In this document: positions 44,203-52,537 of the stretch, one piece after another
How the letters are laid out: every line of letters starts with the position of its first letter
Position numbering within the stretch: position 1 is the stretch's first letter
NCBI RefSeq assembly: GCF_017831975.1
Contig: NZ_JAFDSS010000001.1
Location: 3,410,001-3,474,000, forward strand
DNA length: 64,000 nt
Direction of reading: 5' to 3'
Origin: Microbacterium terrae
GTDB taxonomy: Bacteria > Actinomycetota > Actinomycetes > Actinomycetales > Microbacteriaceae
Translations under genes and position numbers: made by a program
Notes under the pieces: generated by a model
What the model saw: only the letters and a program-made list of their open reading frames with translations
Databases searched by the model: none
Told to the model about the DNA's origin: nothing

Positions 44203-44796
44203 ATGGATCACGACCAGCAACCGGAGCACGACGAGGATCGCGCCGAGCGGCTGGCGCCCGGTGACCCGCGGGGGCGTCACGAACGTCGCCGAGCGCGCAT
44301 CGCCGAGGCGGGCGGCGAAGACGGCCTGGTCGCGTACTTCAAGGAGCGCGTCTACGCCACCTTCACCGGACTCGCGATCGTGCTCGTCGTCGCCGGCAAG
44401 CATCCTGAGCCGCAGCACGCCTTCCTCGCGCTCGTCTTCGGCGTGTTGGGCATCGTGGTGGCGGGCTTCGTCTCGGAGATCGTCGGGCACCTCGTGGTGC
44501 ACGGAGGCTTCTCATCGCGGGCAGAGCTGATCGTGCCGCTGCGGGTGGCCTCGGCCGCTCTCGGCACCGTCGTCCTGCCGGCGGCGCTCGTCGGAGCCGC
44601 GTGGCTCGGCTGGATCGAGATCGATGCGGCTTTGCGGATCGCCTCGTGGATCTACATCGGCACGCTCGTCGTCATCGGCCTGCTGGTCGTGCGGGGTGCA
44701 CGGCTGCGGTGGTGGCAGACGCTCCTGGCGCTGGGCCTGCTCGTGGCCCTCGCCCTGCTCGTGCTGCTGCTGCAGACCCTCGCGAAATCGGTGTGA
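44203..44796 (+). CDS. Hypothetical membrane protein
   Basis: A 197-aa protein. A charged His/Arg/Glu-rich cytoplasmic tail (about 45 residues) is followed by four membrane segments (FTGLAIVLVVAG, FLALVFGVLGIVVAGFV, LGTVVLPAALVGAAWLG, IGTLVVIGLLVV plus a last Leu-rich one). ATG 44203 follows GATCGGGAG. No family was recognised. It lies just before the dnaK control region but is probably not part of that operon. Confidence 0.8.
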   Translation: MDHDQQPEHDEDRAERLAPGDPRGRHERRRARIAEAGGEDGLVAYFKERVYATFTGLAIVLVVAGKHPEPQHAFLALVFGVLGIVVAGFVSEIVGHLVVHGGFSSRAELIVPLRVASAALGTVVLPAALVGAAWLGWIEIDAALRIASWIYIGTLVVIGLLVVRGARLRWWQTLLALGLLVALALLVLLLQTLAKSV

Positions 44797-44814
44797 ACGG
44801 TCTCGAATTCGAAA

Positions 44815-44835
44815 GTTGAGCCTGCTCGTATCAAG
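44815..44835. promoter_or_regulatory. Upstream degenerate HAIR element
   Basis: GTTGAGC-N7-TATCAAG, close to the HAIR consensus CTTGAGT-N7-ACTCAAG bound by HspR. It lies just upstream of the dnaK -35 box. Confidence 0.65.
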
Positions 44836-44840
44836 TTCAT

Positions 44841-44869
44841 TTGACTTGCTCGGCCGACGGGTCTAACCT
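44841..44869 (+). promoter_or_regulatory. dnaK promoter
   Basis: -35 TTGACT (44841-44846), a 17-bp spacer, and -10 TAACCT (44864-44869). The -10 overlaps the downstream HAIR element. The ribosome site GGAGGAG lies before ATG 44935. Confidence 0.7.
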
Positions 44870-44888
44870 TGAGCCATCGCGACTCAAT
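44868..44888. promoter_or_regulatory. HAIR operator of the dnaK operon
   Basis: CTTGAGC-N7-ACTCAAT, matching the HspR inverted repeat CTTGAGT-N7-ACTCAAG at 12 of 14 positions. It covers the end of the -10 box and the likely transcription start, so bound HspR represses the operon. Confidence 0.88.
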
Positions 44889-44934
44889 CTCGCGAGCCAA
44901 CGTCAATTGCACATTCCACACGGAGGAGAAACAC

Positions 44935-46800
44935 ATGGCACGTGCAGTCGGAATCGACCTCGGTACGACCAACTCGGTCGTCAGCGTCCTCGAGGGCGGC
45001 GAGCCCAAGGTCATCGCCAACGCCGAGGGCTTCCGCACGACCCCCTCGGTCGTCGCTTTCACGAAGGACGGCGAGGTGCTCGTCGGTGAGACCGCCAAGC
45101 GCCAGGCCGTCACGAACGTCGACCGCACCGTCGCGTCGGTCAAGCGCCACGTCGGCACGACGTGGGGCTTCGACGTCGACGGCAAGAAGTGGACGCCGCA
45201 GGAGATCTCGGCCCGCATTCTCCAGAAGCTCAAGCGCGACGCGGAACAGTACCTCGGCGACACGGTGACGGATGCCGTCATCACCGTCCCGGCGTACTTC
45301 AACGACGCCGAGCGTCAGGCCACCAAGGAGGCCGGCGAGATCGCGGGCCTCAACGTGCTCCGCATCATCAACGAGCCCACCGCCGCGGCACTCGCGTACG
45401 GCCTCGACAAGGGCAAGGAAGATGAGCTCATCCTCGTCTTCGACCTCGGTGGCGGTACGTTCGACGTCTCGCTCCTCGAGGTGGGCAAGGACGACGACTT
45501 CTCGACCATCCAGGTGCGCTCGACCGCCGGTGACAACCGCCTCGGCGGCGACGACTGGGACCAGCGCCTCGTCGACCACCTGATCAAGCAGTTCAAGGAC
45601 ACCACCGGCGTCGACGTCTCGGGCGACAAGATCGCGCTGCAGCGACTCAAGGAGGCCGCGGAGCAGGCGAAGAAGGAGCTGTCGAGCTCGACGAGCACCA
45701 GCATCAACCTGCCGTACCTCTCGCTCACCGATTCGGGCCCCGTGTCGCTGTCCGAGACCATCACGCGCGCCAAGTTCGAGGACCTCACCAAGGACCTGCT
45801 CGACCGCACCAAGAAGCCGTTCGAGGACGTCATCCGCGAAGCCGGCATCAAGGTCGGCGACATCGACCACGTCGTGCTCGTCGGCGGCTCGACCCGCATG
45901 CCCGCCGTCTCCGACCTCGTGCAGCGCGAAGCCGGCAAGGAGCCCAACAAGGGCGTCAACCCCGATGAGGTCGTCGCCGTCGGCGCGGCCCTCCAGGCCG
46001 GCGTCCTCAAGGGCGAGCGCAAGGATGTCCTGCTCATCGACGTGACCCCCCTGAGCCTCGGCATCGAGACCAAGGGCGGCATCATGACGAAGCTCATCGA
46101 GCGCAACACGGCCATCCCCACCAAGCGCAGCGAGACCTTCACCACCGCTGACGACAACCAGCCGTCGGTGGCCATCCAGGTGTTCCAGGGCGAGCGCGAC
46201 TTCACCCGCGACAACAAGCCGCTGGGCACGTTCGAGCTCACCGGCATCGCGCCGGCGCCTCGCGGCATCCCGCAGGTCGAGGTCACCTTCGACATCGACG
46301 CGAACGGCATCGTCCACGTCTCGGCGAAGGACAAGGGCACCGGCAAGGAGCAGTCGATGACGATCACCGGCGGCTCGTCGCTGCCGAAGGAAGACATCGA
46401 GCGCATGGTGCGCGAGGCCGAGGAGCACGCCGCCGAAGACAAGAAGCGCCGCGAGTCGGCCGAGGTGCGCAACCAGGCCGAGACGCTCTCGTACTCGATC
46501 GAGAAGCTCATCAAGGAGAACGACGACAAGCTGCCCGAAGACGTGAAGACCGAGGTTCAGGCCGACGTCGACGCTCTGAAGACGGCGCTCGCGGGCGAGG
46601 ACGACGACGCCGTGAAGGCGGCGTTCGACAAGCTCAACGCGTCGCAGGGCAAGCTCGGCGAGGCGATCTACTCGGCCGGTCAGGCGGAGCAGTCGACGGA
46701 TGCCGCGGGCGAGCAGCCCGCCGGCGACGCCGGTGAGAGCGCCTCGGACGAAGACGTCGTCGACGCCGAGGTCATCGACGACGAGGACGAGAAGAAGTAA
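44935..46800 (+). CDS. dnaK: Chaperone DnaK (Hsp70)
   Basis: A 621-aa ATP-dependent chaperone. Phosphate-1 DLGTTNSV (8-15), the actin-like [24 protein letters not shown] and [11 protein letters not shown]; the substrate-binding domain starts near 365 ([11 protein letters not shown]) and a C-terminal helical lid ends in an acidic tail (EDEKK). ATG 44935 has GGAGGAG 7 nt upstream; an upstream in-frame Met would lie inside the HAIR operator. First gene of dnaK-grpE-dnaJ-hspR. Confidence 0.99.
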   Translation: MARAVGIDLGTTNSVVSVLEGGEPKVIANAEGFRTTPSVVAFTKDGEVLVGETAKRQAVTNVDRTVASVKRHVGTTWGFDVDGKKWTPQEISARILQKLKRDAEQYLGDTVTDAVITVPAYFNDAERQATKEAGEIAGLNVLRIINEPTAAALAYGLDKGKEDELILVFDLGGGTFDVSLLEVGKDDDFSTIQVRSTAGDNRLGGDDWDQRLVDHLIKQFKDTTGVDVSGDKIALQRLKEAAEQAKKELSSSTSTSINLPYLSLTDSGPVSLSETITRAKFEDLTKDLLDRTKKPFEDVIREAGIKVGDIDHVVLVGGSTRMPAVSDLVQREAGKEPNKGVNPDEVVAVGAALQAGVLKGERKDVLLIDVTPLSLGIETKGGIMTKLIERNTAIPTKRSETFTTADDNQPSVAIQVFQGERDFTRDNKPLGTFELTGIAPAPRGIPQVEVTFDIDANGIVHVSAKDKGTGKEQSMTITGGSSLPKEDIERMVREAEEHAAEDKKRRESAEVRNQAETLSYSIEKLIKENDDKLPEDVKTEVQADVDALKTALAGEDDDAVKAAFDKLNASQGKLGEAIYSAGQAEQSTDAAGEQPAGDAGESASDEDVVDAEVIDDEDEKK

Positions 46801-46802
46801 CC

Positions 46803-47411
46803 ATGGCCGACAAGGACTTCGAAGAGCCGCAGGGCGACGAGGTCCGGCCTGAGGGTGAGGGGTCGGAGGAGCAGTCCTCCGGCCCCGCCCCGCAGGGCGG
46901 AGAGCCGGCCGAGGGCGACGAGCTCACGGTCGACGACATCCTCGGCGCCGAGCAGAACGCCGATGCCGCGGCCGAAGACGCCGTGCTCGCCGACCTCGAG
47001 TCGGCCCTGCTGACCGACCTCAAGCGCCTGCAGGCGGAGTACGCCAACTACCGGCGTCGCACCGAGGAGCAGCGCGAGGTCGAAATCGAGCGCGCCAAGG
47101 GCGCCGTCGCCAAGGGCCTGCTGCCCGTGCTCGACGACCTCGATCGTGCCGAGAAGCACGGCGACCTCGAAGAGGGGACGCCCTTCGCCGCGATCGCCGA
47201 GAAGCTGCGCGGTGTGGCCGAGCGCATGGGTCTGGTCACCTACGGCGCGCCCGGCGAGGTCTTCGACCCGCAGCAGCACGAGGCGATCTTCCAGGCGCCG
47301 ACCCCCGGTGCGACCGAGAGCACGATCCTCGAGGTCGTCGAGATCGGCTACCGCCTCGGGTCGGTGGAACTGCGCCCGGCGAAGGTGGTCGTCGCCGTTC
47401 CGGCCGAGTAG
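46803..47411 (+). CDS. grpE: Nucleotide exchange factor GrpE
   Basis: A 202-aa protein with an acidic disordered N-terminus (about 1-55), a long coiled-coil helix (LKRLQAEYANYRRRTEEQRE) and a C-terminal beta domain with the GrpE end pattern YGAPGEVFDPQQHEAI and GYRLGSVELRPAKVVVA. It releases ADP from DnaK. The start lies 2 nt after the dnaK stop, so the two are coupled. Confidence 0.97.
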   Translation: MADKDFEEPQGDEVRPEGEGSEEQSSGPAPQGGEPAEGDELTVDDILGAEQNADAAAEDAVLADLESALLTDLKRLQAEYANYRRRTEEQREVEIERAKGAVAKGLLPVLDDLDRAEKHGDLEEGTPFAAIAEKLRGVAERMGLVTYGAPGEVFDPQQHEAIFQAPTPGATESTILEVVEIGYRLGSVELRPAKVVVAVPAE

Positions 47412-47426
47412 GCCGAGGAGGCACAG

Positions 47427-48422
47427 ATGGCCAGTCAGGACTGGTTCGACAAGGACTTCTACGCCGTCCTCGGGGTGTCGAAAGACGTCAGCGAGGCCGA
47501 TCTCAAAAAGACCTACCGCAAGCTCGCACGCACGTACCACCCCGACTCCAAGCCGGGCGACGCCGCTGCCGAGGCGAAGTTCAAAGAGGTCAGCGAGGCG
47601 TACTCGGTGCTCTCCGACGCCGAGCAGCGCAAGGAGTACGACCAGATCCGTGCGATGGGCTCAGGCGCCCGCTTCACCGCGGGCGGCCAGGGCGAGGGCG
47701 GCTTCGAGGACGTGTTCTCGATGTTCAACCAGGGCCGTGGCGGCGGTGGCAGCCGCTACCAGACGCAGGACTTCGAGGACATCTTCTCGATGTTCAACCA
47801 GCAGGGCGCGGGCTTCGGCTCGGGCCGGTTCGGTCAGTCCACCGGCGGTTACCGCGGGTCGGGCGCACCCACCCGCGGGGCCGACGTCACCGCCCGCACC
47901 ACGCTCGACTTCGTGACCGCCGCCCGCGGCGAGACCATCTCGCTCCAGGGCGAGGACGGCAAGCAGTTCAAGGTCAAGATCCCCGCCGGCGTGGCCGACG
48001 GGCAGAAGATCCGCCTGCGCGGCCGGGGTCGCCCGTCGCCCGACGGCGGCACGGCGGGAGACATCGTGGTGCAGGTGACCGTGAGGCAGCATCCGGTGTT
48101 CACTCGTGACGGGCTCAGTTTGCGCGTCACCGTGCCGGTCTCGTTCACCGAGGCGGCGCTCGGCGCCACGATCGAGGTGCCGACCCTCGGCGGCGACCCG
48201 GTGAAGCTCCGCGTCGCGCCGGGCACGCCCTCCGGGCGCGTCCTGCGCGTCAAGGGTCGCGGAATCGAGACGGCGAAGGGAACCGGCGACCTCCTCGCCG
48301 AGGTGCAGGTGGCCGTGCCGTCTCACCTCGACGACGATGCCCGCGCCGCACTCGAGCGCTTCGCCGAGCTCGGACCGCGCGAGAATCCGCGCGCCGACCT
48401 GATGGCCCGCGCGCGGGGCTGA
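47427..48422 (+). CDS. dnaJ: DnaJ-type co-chaperone without zinc-finger domain
   Basis: A 331-aa Hsp40. J domain 9-73 with HPD at 38-40, a Gly/Phe-rich linker (75-150), then two C-terminal beta domains (ARTTLDFVTAARGETISLQ onwards). The four CxxCxGxG zinc repeats of type I DnaJ are absent, so it is a type II/CbpA-like J protein although it occupies the canonical dnaJ position. The linker holds a duplicated decamer, FEDVFSMFNQ (93-102) and FEDIFSMFNQ (116-125). ATG 47427 follows GAGGAGG. Confidence 0.95.
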   Translation: MASQDWFDKDFYAVLGVSKDVSEADLKKTYRKLARTYHPDSKPGDAAAEAKFKEVSEAYSVLSDAEQRKEYDQIRAMGSGARFTAGGQGEGGFEDVFSMFNQGRGGGGSRYQTQDFEDIFSMFNQQGAGFGSGRFGQSTGGYRGSGAPTRGADVTARTTLDFVTAARGETISLQGEDGKQFKVKIPAGVADGQKIRLRGRGRPSPDGGTAGDIVVQVTVRQHPVFTRDGLSLRVTVPVSFTEAALGATIEVPTLGGDPVKLRVAPGTPSGRVLRVKGRGIETAKGTGDLLAEVQVAVPSHLDDDARAALERFAELGPRENPRADLMARARG

Positions 48423-48434
48423 CATGCCCCCGTG

Positions 48435-48493
48435 TTCGTCTCCGTCGAATCGACCACCGCGCACGCGGTGAGCGTCGATTCGACGGAGACGAA
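48435..48493. repeat. Nested inverted repeat between dnaJ and hspR
   Basis: Outer stem: a perfect 19-bp inverted repeat, left arm TTCGTCTCCGTCGAATCGA at 48435-48453, right arm at 48475-48493. Inside it is a second hairpin, CACCGCG-CA-CGCGGTG (48455-48470). It starts 13 bp after the dnaJ stop and ends 25 bp before the hspR start. It could act as an attenuator, an RNA processing site, or a small palindromic repeat unit. Confidence 0.85.
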
Positions 48494-48517
48494 GGGAGAA
48501 TGGGACCGGAGGTGAGA

Positions 48518-48976
48518 ATGGCCGAACACCACGAGATCGACGAGGATGCTCCCATCTTCGCCATCGCCGCCGCCGCCGAGCTCTCGCGGATGCACCCCCA
48601 GACGCTGCGCCAATACGACCGGCTGGGCCTCGTCGTGCCTGCCCGCACGCAAGGCGGTTCGCGACGCTACTCGCTACGCCACGTCGCGCAGCTGCGCGAG
48701 GTCGCCCGCATGTCGGCCGAGGGCATGAGCCTGCCGGCGATCATGCGCATCCTCGAACTCGAGAACCGGGTGCGCGAGCTGCATGATCGGGTGGCCGACC
48801 TCGAGGAGCGGATGCGCACCGAGATCGAGCGTCGTCCGGGCGCCCGCGTATTCGCCGCAGGCTCCACCGGCTCGGTGGTGACGCTGCGCAGCGGAACGCG
48901 CGTGCGGCGAGCCACCGAGGTCGTCGTGTGGCGGCCGCGGCAACAGCTTCCCCCGACGACGACTGACGACGACTGA
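48518..48976 (+). CDS. hspR: Heat-shock repressor HspR (MerR family)
   Basis: A 152-aa MerR-type repressor of the dnaK operon, which in Streptomyces uses DnaK as co-repressor. HTH at 13-35 (FAIAAAAELSRMHPQTLRQY), then DRLGLVVPARTQGGSRRYS, a helix with MSAEGMSLPAIMRILELE, and a coiled coil (LHDRVADLEERMRTEIERR). Start ATG 48518 has GGAGG 5 nt upstream (48508-48512); a Met six codons earlier lacks a site. It feeds back on the HAIR elements before dnaK. Confidence 0.96.
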   Translation: MAEHHEIDEDAPIFAIAAAAELSRMHPQTLRQYDRLGLVVPARTQGGSRRYSLRHVAQLREVARMSAEGMSLPAIMRILELENRVRELHDRVADLEERMRTEIERRPGARVFAAGSTGSVVTLRSGTRVRRATEVVVWRPRQQLPPTTTDDD

Positions 48977-49142
48977 CCGCGGCGGCAGAGTCCGGATCCG
49001 CGCTCTTAGCCTGGCTCGCGGCGGGCGCGCGCTTTCGCCGCGGCGATGGCGGCGTCAGTCGAGGTTTCGCTCGCGGTCACTCGGACCGGTGCCGCAGCGG
49101 TGATGCCCCGGCGCAAAGAGGCCTCCTCGCGGGCTCCTTCGG

Positions 49143-52100
49143 TCACGCCCGCGCGGTGCGTCGGACGACCAGCAGCGCGGCACCGGTGAGGATGGCCGCC
49201 AGCGCCCCGAGAGGGAGGATCGGCGACATGCCGCCGCCGCCGGTCGCCGGCAGCTCCTGCGCATCGGCGTAGTTGGTGAGGGTCAGCGTCGCGACCCCCT
49301 GATTGCGCACGGCATCGGCGGGGAGGACGACCCGCCCGTCAGACTCGGTCGGGAGCACCTCGCCGTCGACCGTCCACACCGGGGTTCCCCAGTCGACGCC
49401 GACGATGTCGGGCAGCCCGGCTTCGCGCAGCTCGATGATCGAGCCGACGGGGAACCATGGCGAGTACAGCGTGACGTTCGGTTCGACGGCGATTTGCGGC
49501 TGCGGCTCGTAGTCCCACCACCAGTCGACGGGGAACGCGGTGCCCGCCGGCAGCGCAGACGCCCCGTCGCCGTCCACGACCTTGGTTCCGGCCCACTGGG
49601 TGTACTCCTCGACGGAGTTGGTCACCTCGACCTGGGCCACCTCGCCCGAGCGGATCACGAGAGAGTCCGACGGCGACCATGTGGCGGCGCCCCAGGCGTA
49701 GCCCGGCGGCAGCGCATCGTCCGCGGGGGCGACCTCGGCGAGCGTGATCACGGTGCCGACGGGGAACTGGGTCGGCGCCCCGTCGTCGGTGGGACCGGCC
49801 GGTGTTCCGTCGGCCGGAAGCGCGAAGCTGCCGGTGCTCGTGCCGCCGAGAGGGTCGTGAGCGGTGTAATCGATGGTGAAGGTGTCGGTGAGCAGCTCAT
49901 CGGGATCTATGCCGACGACGTCCTTCGTCACGAGAAAGGTGCCCGACTGTCGGCTCGCACCGTTGGTCAGGGTGGCGGTGACCACCGCCTGGTCGCCGTC
50001 GCCGATGACGAGGCTGTCGGGCGCGAAAGTCTGCGTGTCCCAGACGACGCCGCGGACGCCCGGCGCGGTCAGTTCCTCGTACGTGATTACGGTGCCGTAA
50101 GGGAATGTCAGGGGTTCCCCGTCGGCGTCGACCGGACCGGTGGGCGTGCCATCGGCGGGGACGCGGATCACGCCGGTCCATTCGTCGCCGCCAGGGGTCG
50201 TCGCCGTCCACTGGACCGCGAAGCCGACCCCGGGAGGGATCTGCTCGCCCGTGATCTGCTCGAACTCCTTCGCGATCGTGAACGAGCCGTGCTTCAGGCT
50301 GTTGCGCACGACGATGCTCACCCGCCCTTCGCCCGCGATGGGCAGTTCGACGGATTCGCCGAACGGTGCCGAGTAGTCCTGGACCACGGTGCCCACGCGA
50401 ACGCGGAAGATCGGGTCGTCCCACCCCGACACATCCACGGGCTGGCCGTCGAGCGTCGGCGGATTCTCGGTGATGACCATCGTCTCGGCGGCGGGGTCGA
50501 GTTCGATCTCGACAGGGTCTCCGATCGGGAGGGGGATGGTCGTCGGCGGTGCGTCTCCCGGCAGCAGCGAGTAGGTCACCGAGAATCCGTAGCCGGCCAT
50601 GTCCGGGTCGTCGCCGACCTTCACGATCGAGGCGGTCGAGCGCGGAGCGACAGGCTGCAGGGTGTTCGTCACGGTGGCGGCCACGGTCGTTCCCGCCTCG
50701 GTGATCTCGAAAACGCTGCCCGGCGACCATGTCACATCGCCCCACTCATACCCCGGCACCGCGGGCAGCGACGACAGCACCTCGTCGACGAAGACGATCG
50801 AGCCGACAGGCAGGTCCACGCCGACGGGGACGGGGGCCCCATCAAGCGGCACCTGAAGCACGCCCTGGCCGACAGTGGCGCCCTCGAAGCGCGCGAGCCA
50901 GTCGACGTCGACGGTGCCGACGATCTCGCCGTCGAAGCCTTCGACGACCTTCGCGACCGAGAAAGTGCCCGTCGGTTGGGCCTCGGCCGTGTTCGTGACC
51001 GTGATCACGGGGTTCGTGCCGGCGCCGATCTCGACGCTCCCCGGACTGATGGTGAGGTCGGTCCAGGTGTACCCCGGCACGGAGGCGGGCTCGACCTCTT
51101 CGAAGACCACGATGGTGCCGATGGGGAAGTCTTCGCCGGCGGGTACCGGCGTGCCGTCGGCGAGGAGCTCGAGAGAACCTGTGACCTCCGCGCCGTCGGG
51201 CAGCGTCGCGGTGTAGTTCACGGTGAATGTTGTGCCCTCGGGGATGTCGGCAGGGTCGATCCCTTCGATCTCCTTCCGCACCTCGAACGTCCCGCTGTCG
51301 GCATCACAGGTGATCTCGCCCGCGAAGAGGAAGGAGTGGACCTCGCCGCCGAGGAGGGTGACGTCGCGCCCGAGCACCTGACCGTCGAGCGGTGCGGCAT
51401 TGATGGTGACGGCCGCCTCGGGCGCGTAGACGGATCCGTCCATCCGACCCTCCGCGGCGGTGACGGTGACGTCGCCGGTGAGGGCGGAGAGATCCCAGAA
51501 GATGTACGGCGAATATGCGCCCTGCGGGTCGGAGCGGGCGCCGATGACCTCTGTCGTGCCGGCGGGCACGCGGATGATGAGCGGATTCGCGACGCCCGGA
51601 GTGGGTCCGGGCGAGTACTGGATGAGCGCGGTGCCGGCGATGTCGGCGTAGTCGACGATGTTGGGCCGGTCAGCGCTGAGCGGCTCCAGGACGACCCGGC
51701 TGCCGGCATCCTGGGCGACCCCGACCGGGTAGCCGACGTCGGAGAGTCCGTCGAGGCAGTCGCTCGCGTCGTCGTACGACGCCTCGGCGTTGGCTTCCAC
51801 GTAGTCGGCGACGGCTGTCGCACCCGTGTTCGCGGTGTACACGCTGTTCTGCCCGTCGCTGCCCGAGGGCGGTGTCGCACTCGCGGGGTAGGTCTGGTGC
51901 GTCGCGTCGATGAGCGGCGTCTGATCGACGTTCGACGGGTTCTCGTTGAGGCGAATCCAGTCGGCGCGGGCGAACGCCTGCCAGGGGCCGTCGCGCTCGA
52001 CCATCTTCACGTCGCCCCACAGCGCGGTGTTGCTGGTGCCCGCGCTCGTGACGGCGAGGATGCCGGTGCTGTCGGCGCTGTGGCTGCCGACGAGGTAGCG

Positions 52101-52430
52101 CGTGGGGTCGCCGTCGACGGTGGGCAGGTCGTAGTCCCCGGTCCCGGCGGAGACATGGATGATCGTGTACTGCCCGCTCGAGCCCTGCACCGTCGAGGTG
52201 CCGCCCACCGCGATGCTGCCCTCGGTCTCCTGGTTCTGGAGCAGGGCGTCCTCGCGGGCGTACACCGTGAACCCGCCGTTCATCGAGAACGGATTGAAGC
52301 TGTCGGGGTATGCGGCCCGCGCCGGCGGAGCGGACGCGACATCGACCACGACGGCACCGCTCACAGCGAGCGCAGCGGCTGTGAGTGCGGCGAGCCAGGT
52401 GCGCATCGGGGTGCGGCGACGAGCGTGCAT
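49143..52430 (-). CDS. Sortase-anchored surface protein: choice-of-anchor A domain plus six DUF5979-like repeats
   Basis: A 1095-aa secreted protein. Signal peptide 1-39 ending in PPARAA, a choice-of-anchor A-type domain (about 40-375), then six tandem beta-sandwich repeats of about 110-120 residues (from GTFEVRKEIEG to about 1055). Each resembles DUF5979, with an early Lys (VTK/VAK), a GT(I/V)xxxEE strand and a closing TVTN, the spacing seen in Cna-B folds that form Lys-Asn isopeptide bonds. The C-terminus is LPATG, a hydrophobic span and the basic tail RRTARA, a sortase signal. ATG 52430 follows AGGAGGG. Probable adhesin or stalk; no sortase gene is in the window. Confidence 0.92.
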   Translation of the reverse strand: MHARRRTPMRTWLAALTAAALAVSGAVVVDVASAPPARAAYPDSFNPFSMNGGFTVYAREDALLQNQETEGSIAVGGTSTVQGSSGQYTIIHVSAGTGDYDLPTVDGDPTRYLVGSHSADSTGILAVTSAGTSNTALWGDVKMVERDGPWQAFARADWIRLNENPSNVDQTPLIDATHQTYPASATPPSGSDGQNSVYTANTGATAVADYVEANAEASYDDASDCLDGLSDVGYPVGVAQDAGSRVVLEPLSADRPNIVDYADIAGTALIQYSPGPTPGVANPLIIRVPAGTTEVIGARSDPQGAYSPYIFWDLSALTGDVTVTAAEGRMDGSVYAPEAAVTINAAPLDGQVLGRDVTLLGGEVHSFLFAGEITCDADSGTFEVRKEIEGIDPADIPEGTTFTVNYTATLPDGAEVTGSLELLADGTPVPAGEDFPIGTIVVFEEVEPASVPGYTWTDLTISPGSVEIGAGTNPVITVTNTAEAQPTGTFSVAKVVEGFDGEIVGTVDVDWLARFEGATVGQGVLQVPLDGAPVPVGVDLPVGSIVFVDEVLSSLPAVPGYEWGDVTWSPGSVFEITEAGTTVAATVTNTLQPVAPRSTASIVKVGDDPDMAGYGFSVTYSLLPGDAPPTTIPLPIGDPVEIELDPAAETMVITENPPTLDGQPVDVSGWDDPIFRVRVGTVVQDYSAPFGESVELPIAGEGRVSIVVRNSLKHGSFTIAKEFEQITGEQIPPGVGFAVQWTATTPGGDEWTGVIRVPADGTPTGPVDADGEPLTFPYGTVITYEELTAPGVRGVVWDTQTFAPDSLVIGDGDQAVVTATLTNGASRQSGTFLVTKDVVGIDPDELLTDTFTIDYTAHDPLGGTSTGSFALPADGTPAGPTDDGAPTQFPVGTVITLAEVAPADDALPPGYAWGAATWSPSDSLVIRSGEVAQVEVTNSVEEYTQWAGTKVVDGDGASALPAGTAFPVDWWWDYEPQPQIAVEPNVTLYSPWFPVGSIIELREAGLPDIVGVDWGTPVWTVDGEVLPTESDGRVVLPADAVRNQGVATLTLTNYADAQELPATGGGGMSPILPLGALAAILTGAALLVVRRTARA

Positions 52431-52537
52431 TCAGGGACCCTCCTGAGACCGGCCCCGGGTGCCGATCCGTCCGGTTCCGAATCTATCCGGAGAGGACCGG
52501 TTGCGAAACGTTTTGGTGCGTCGCCGCTCGCTCGGCC

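Noticed and set aside
49007..49184. Orphan TAGCCT promoter-like hexamer after hspR, and a 47-codon frame from ATG 49046
   Set aside because: No start codon lies 6-7 nt after the hexamer. The small frame has no ribosome site and runs into the surface protein gene on the other strand.
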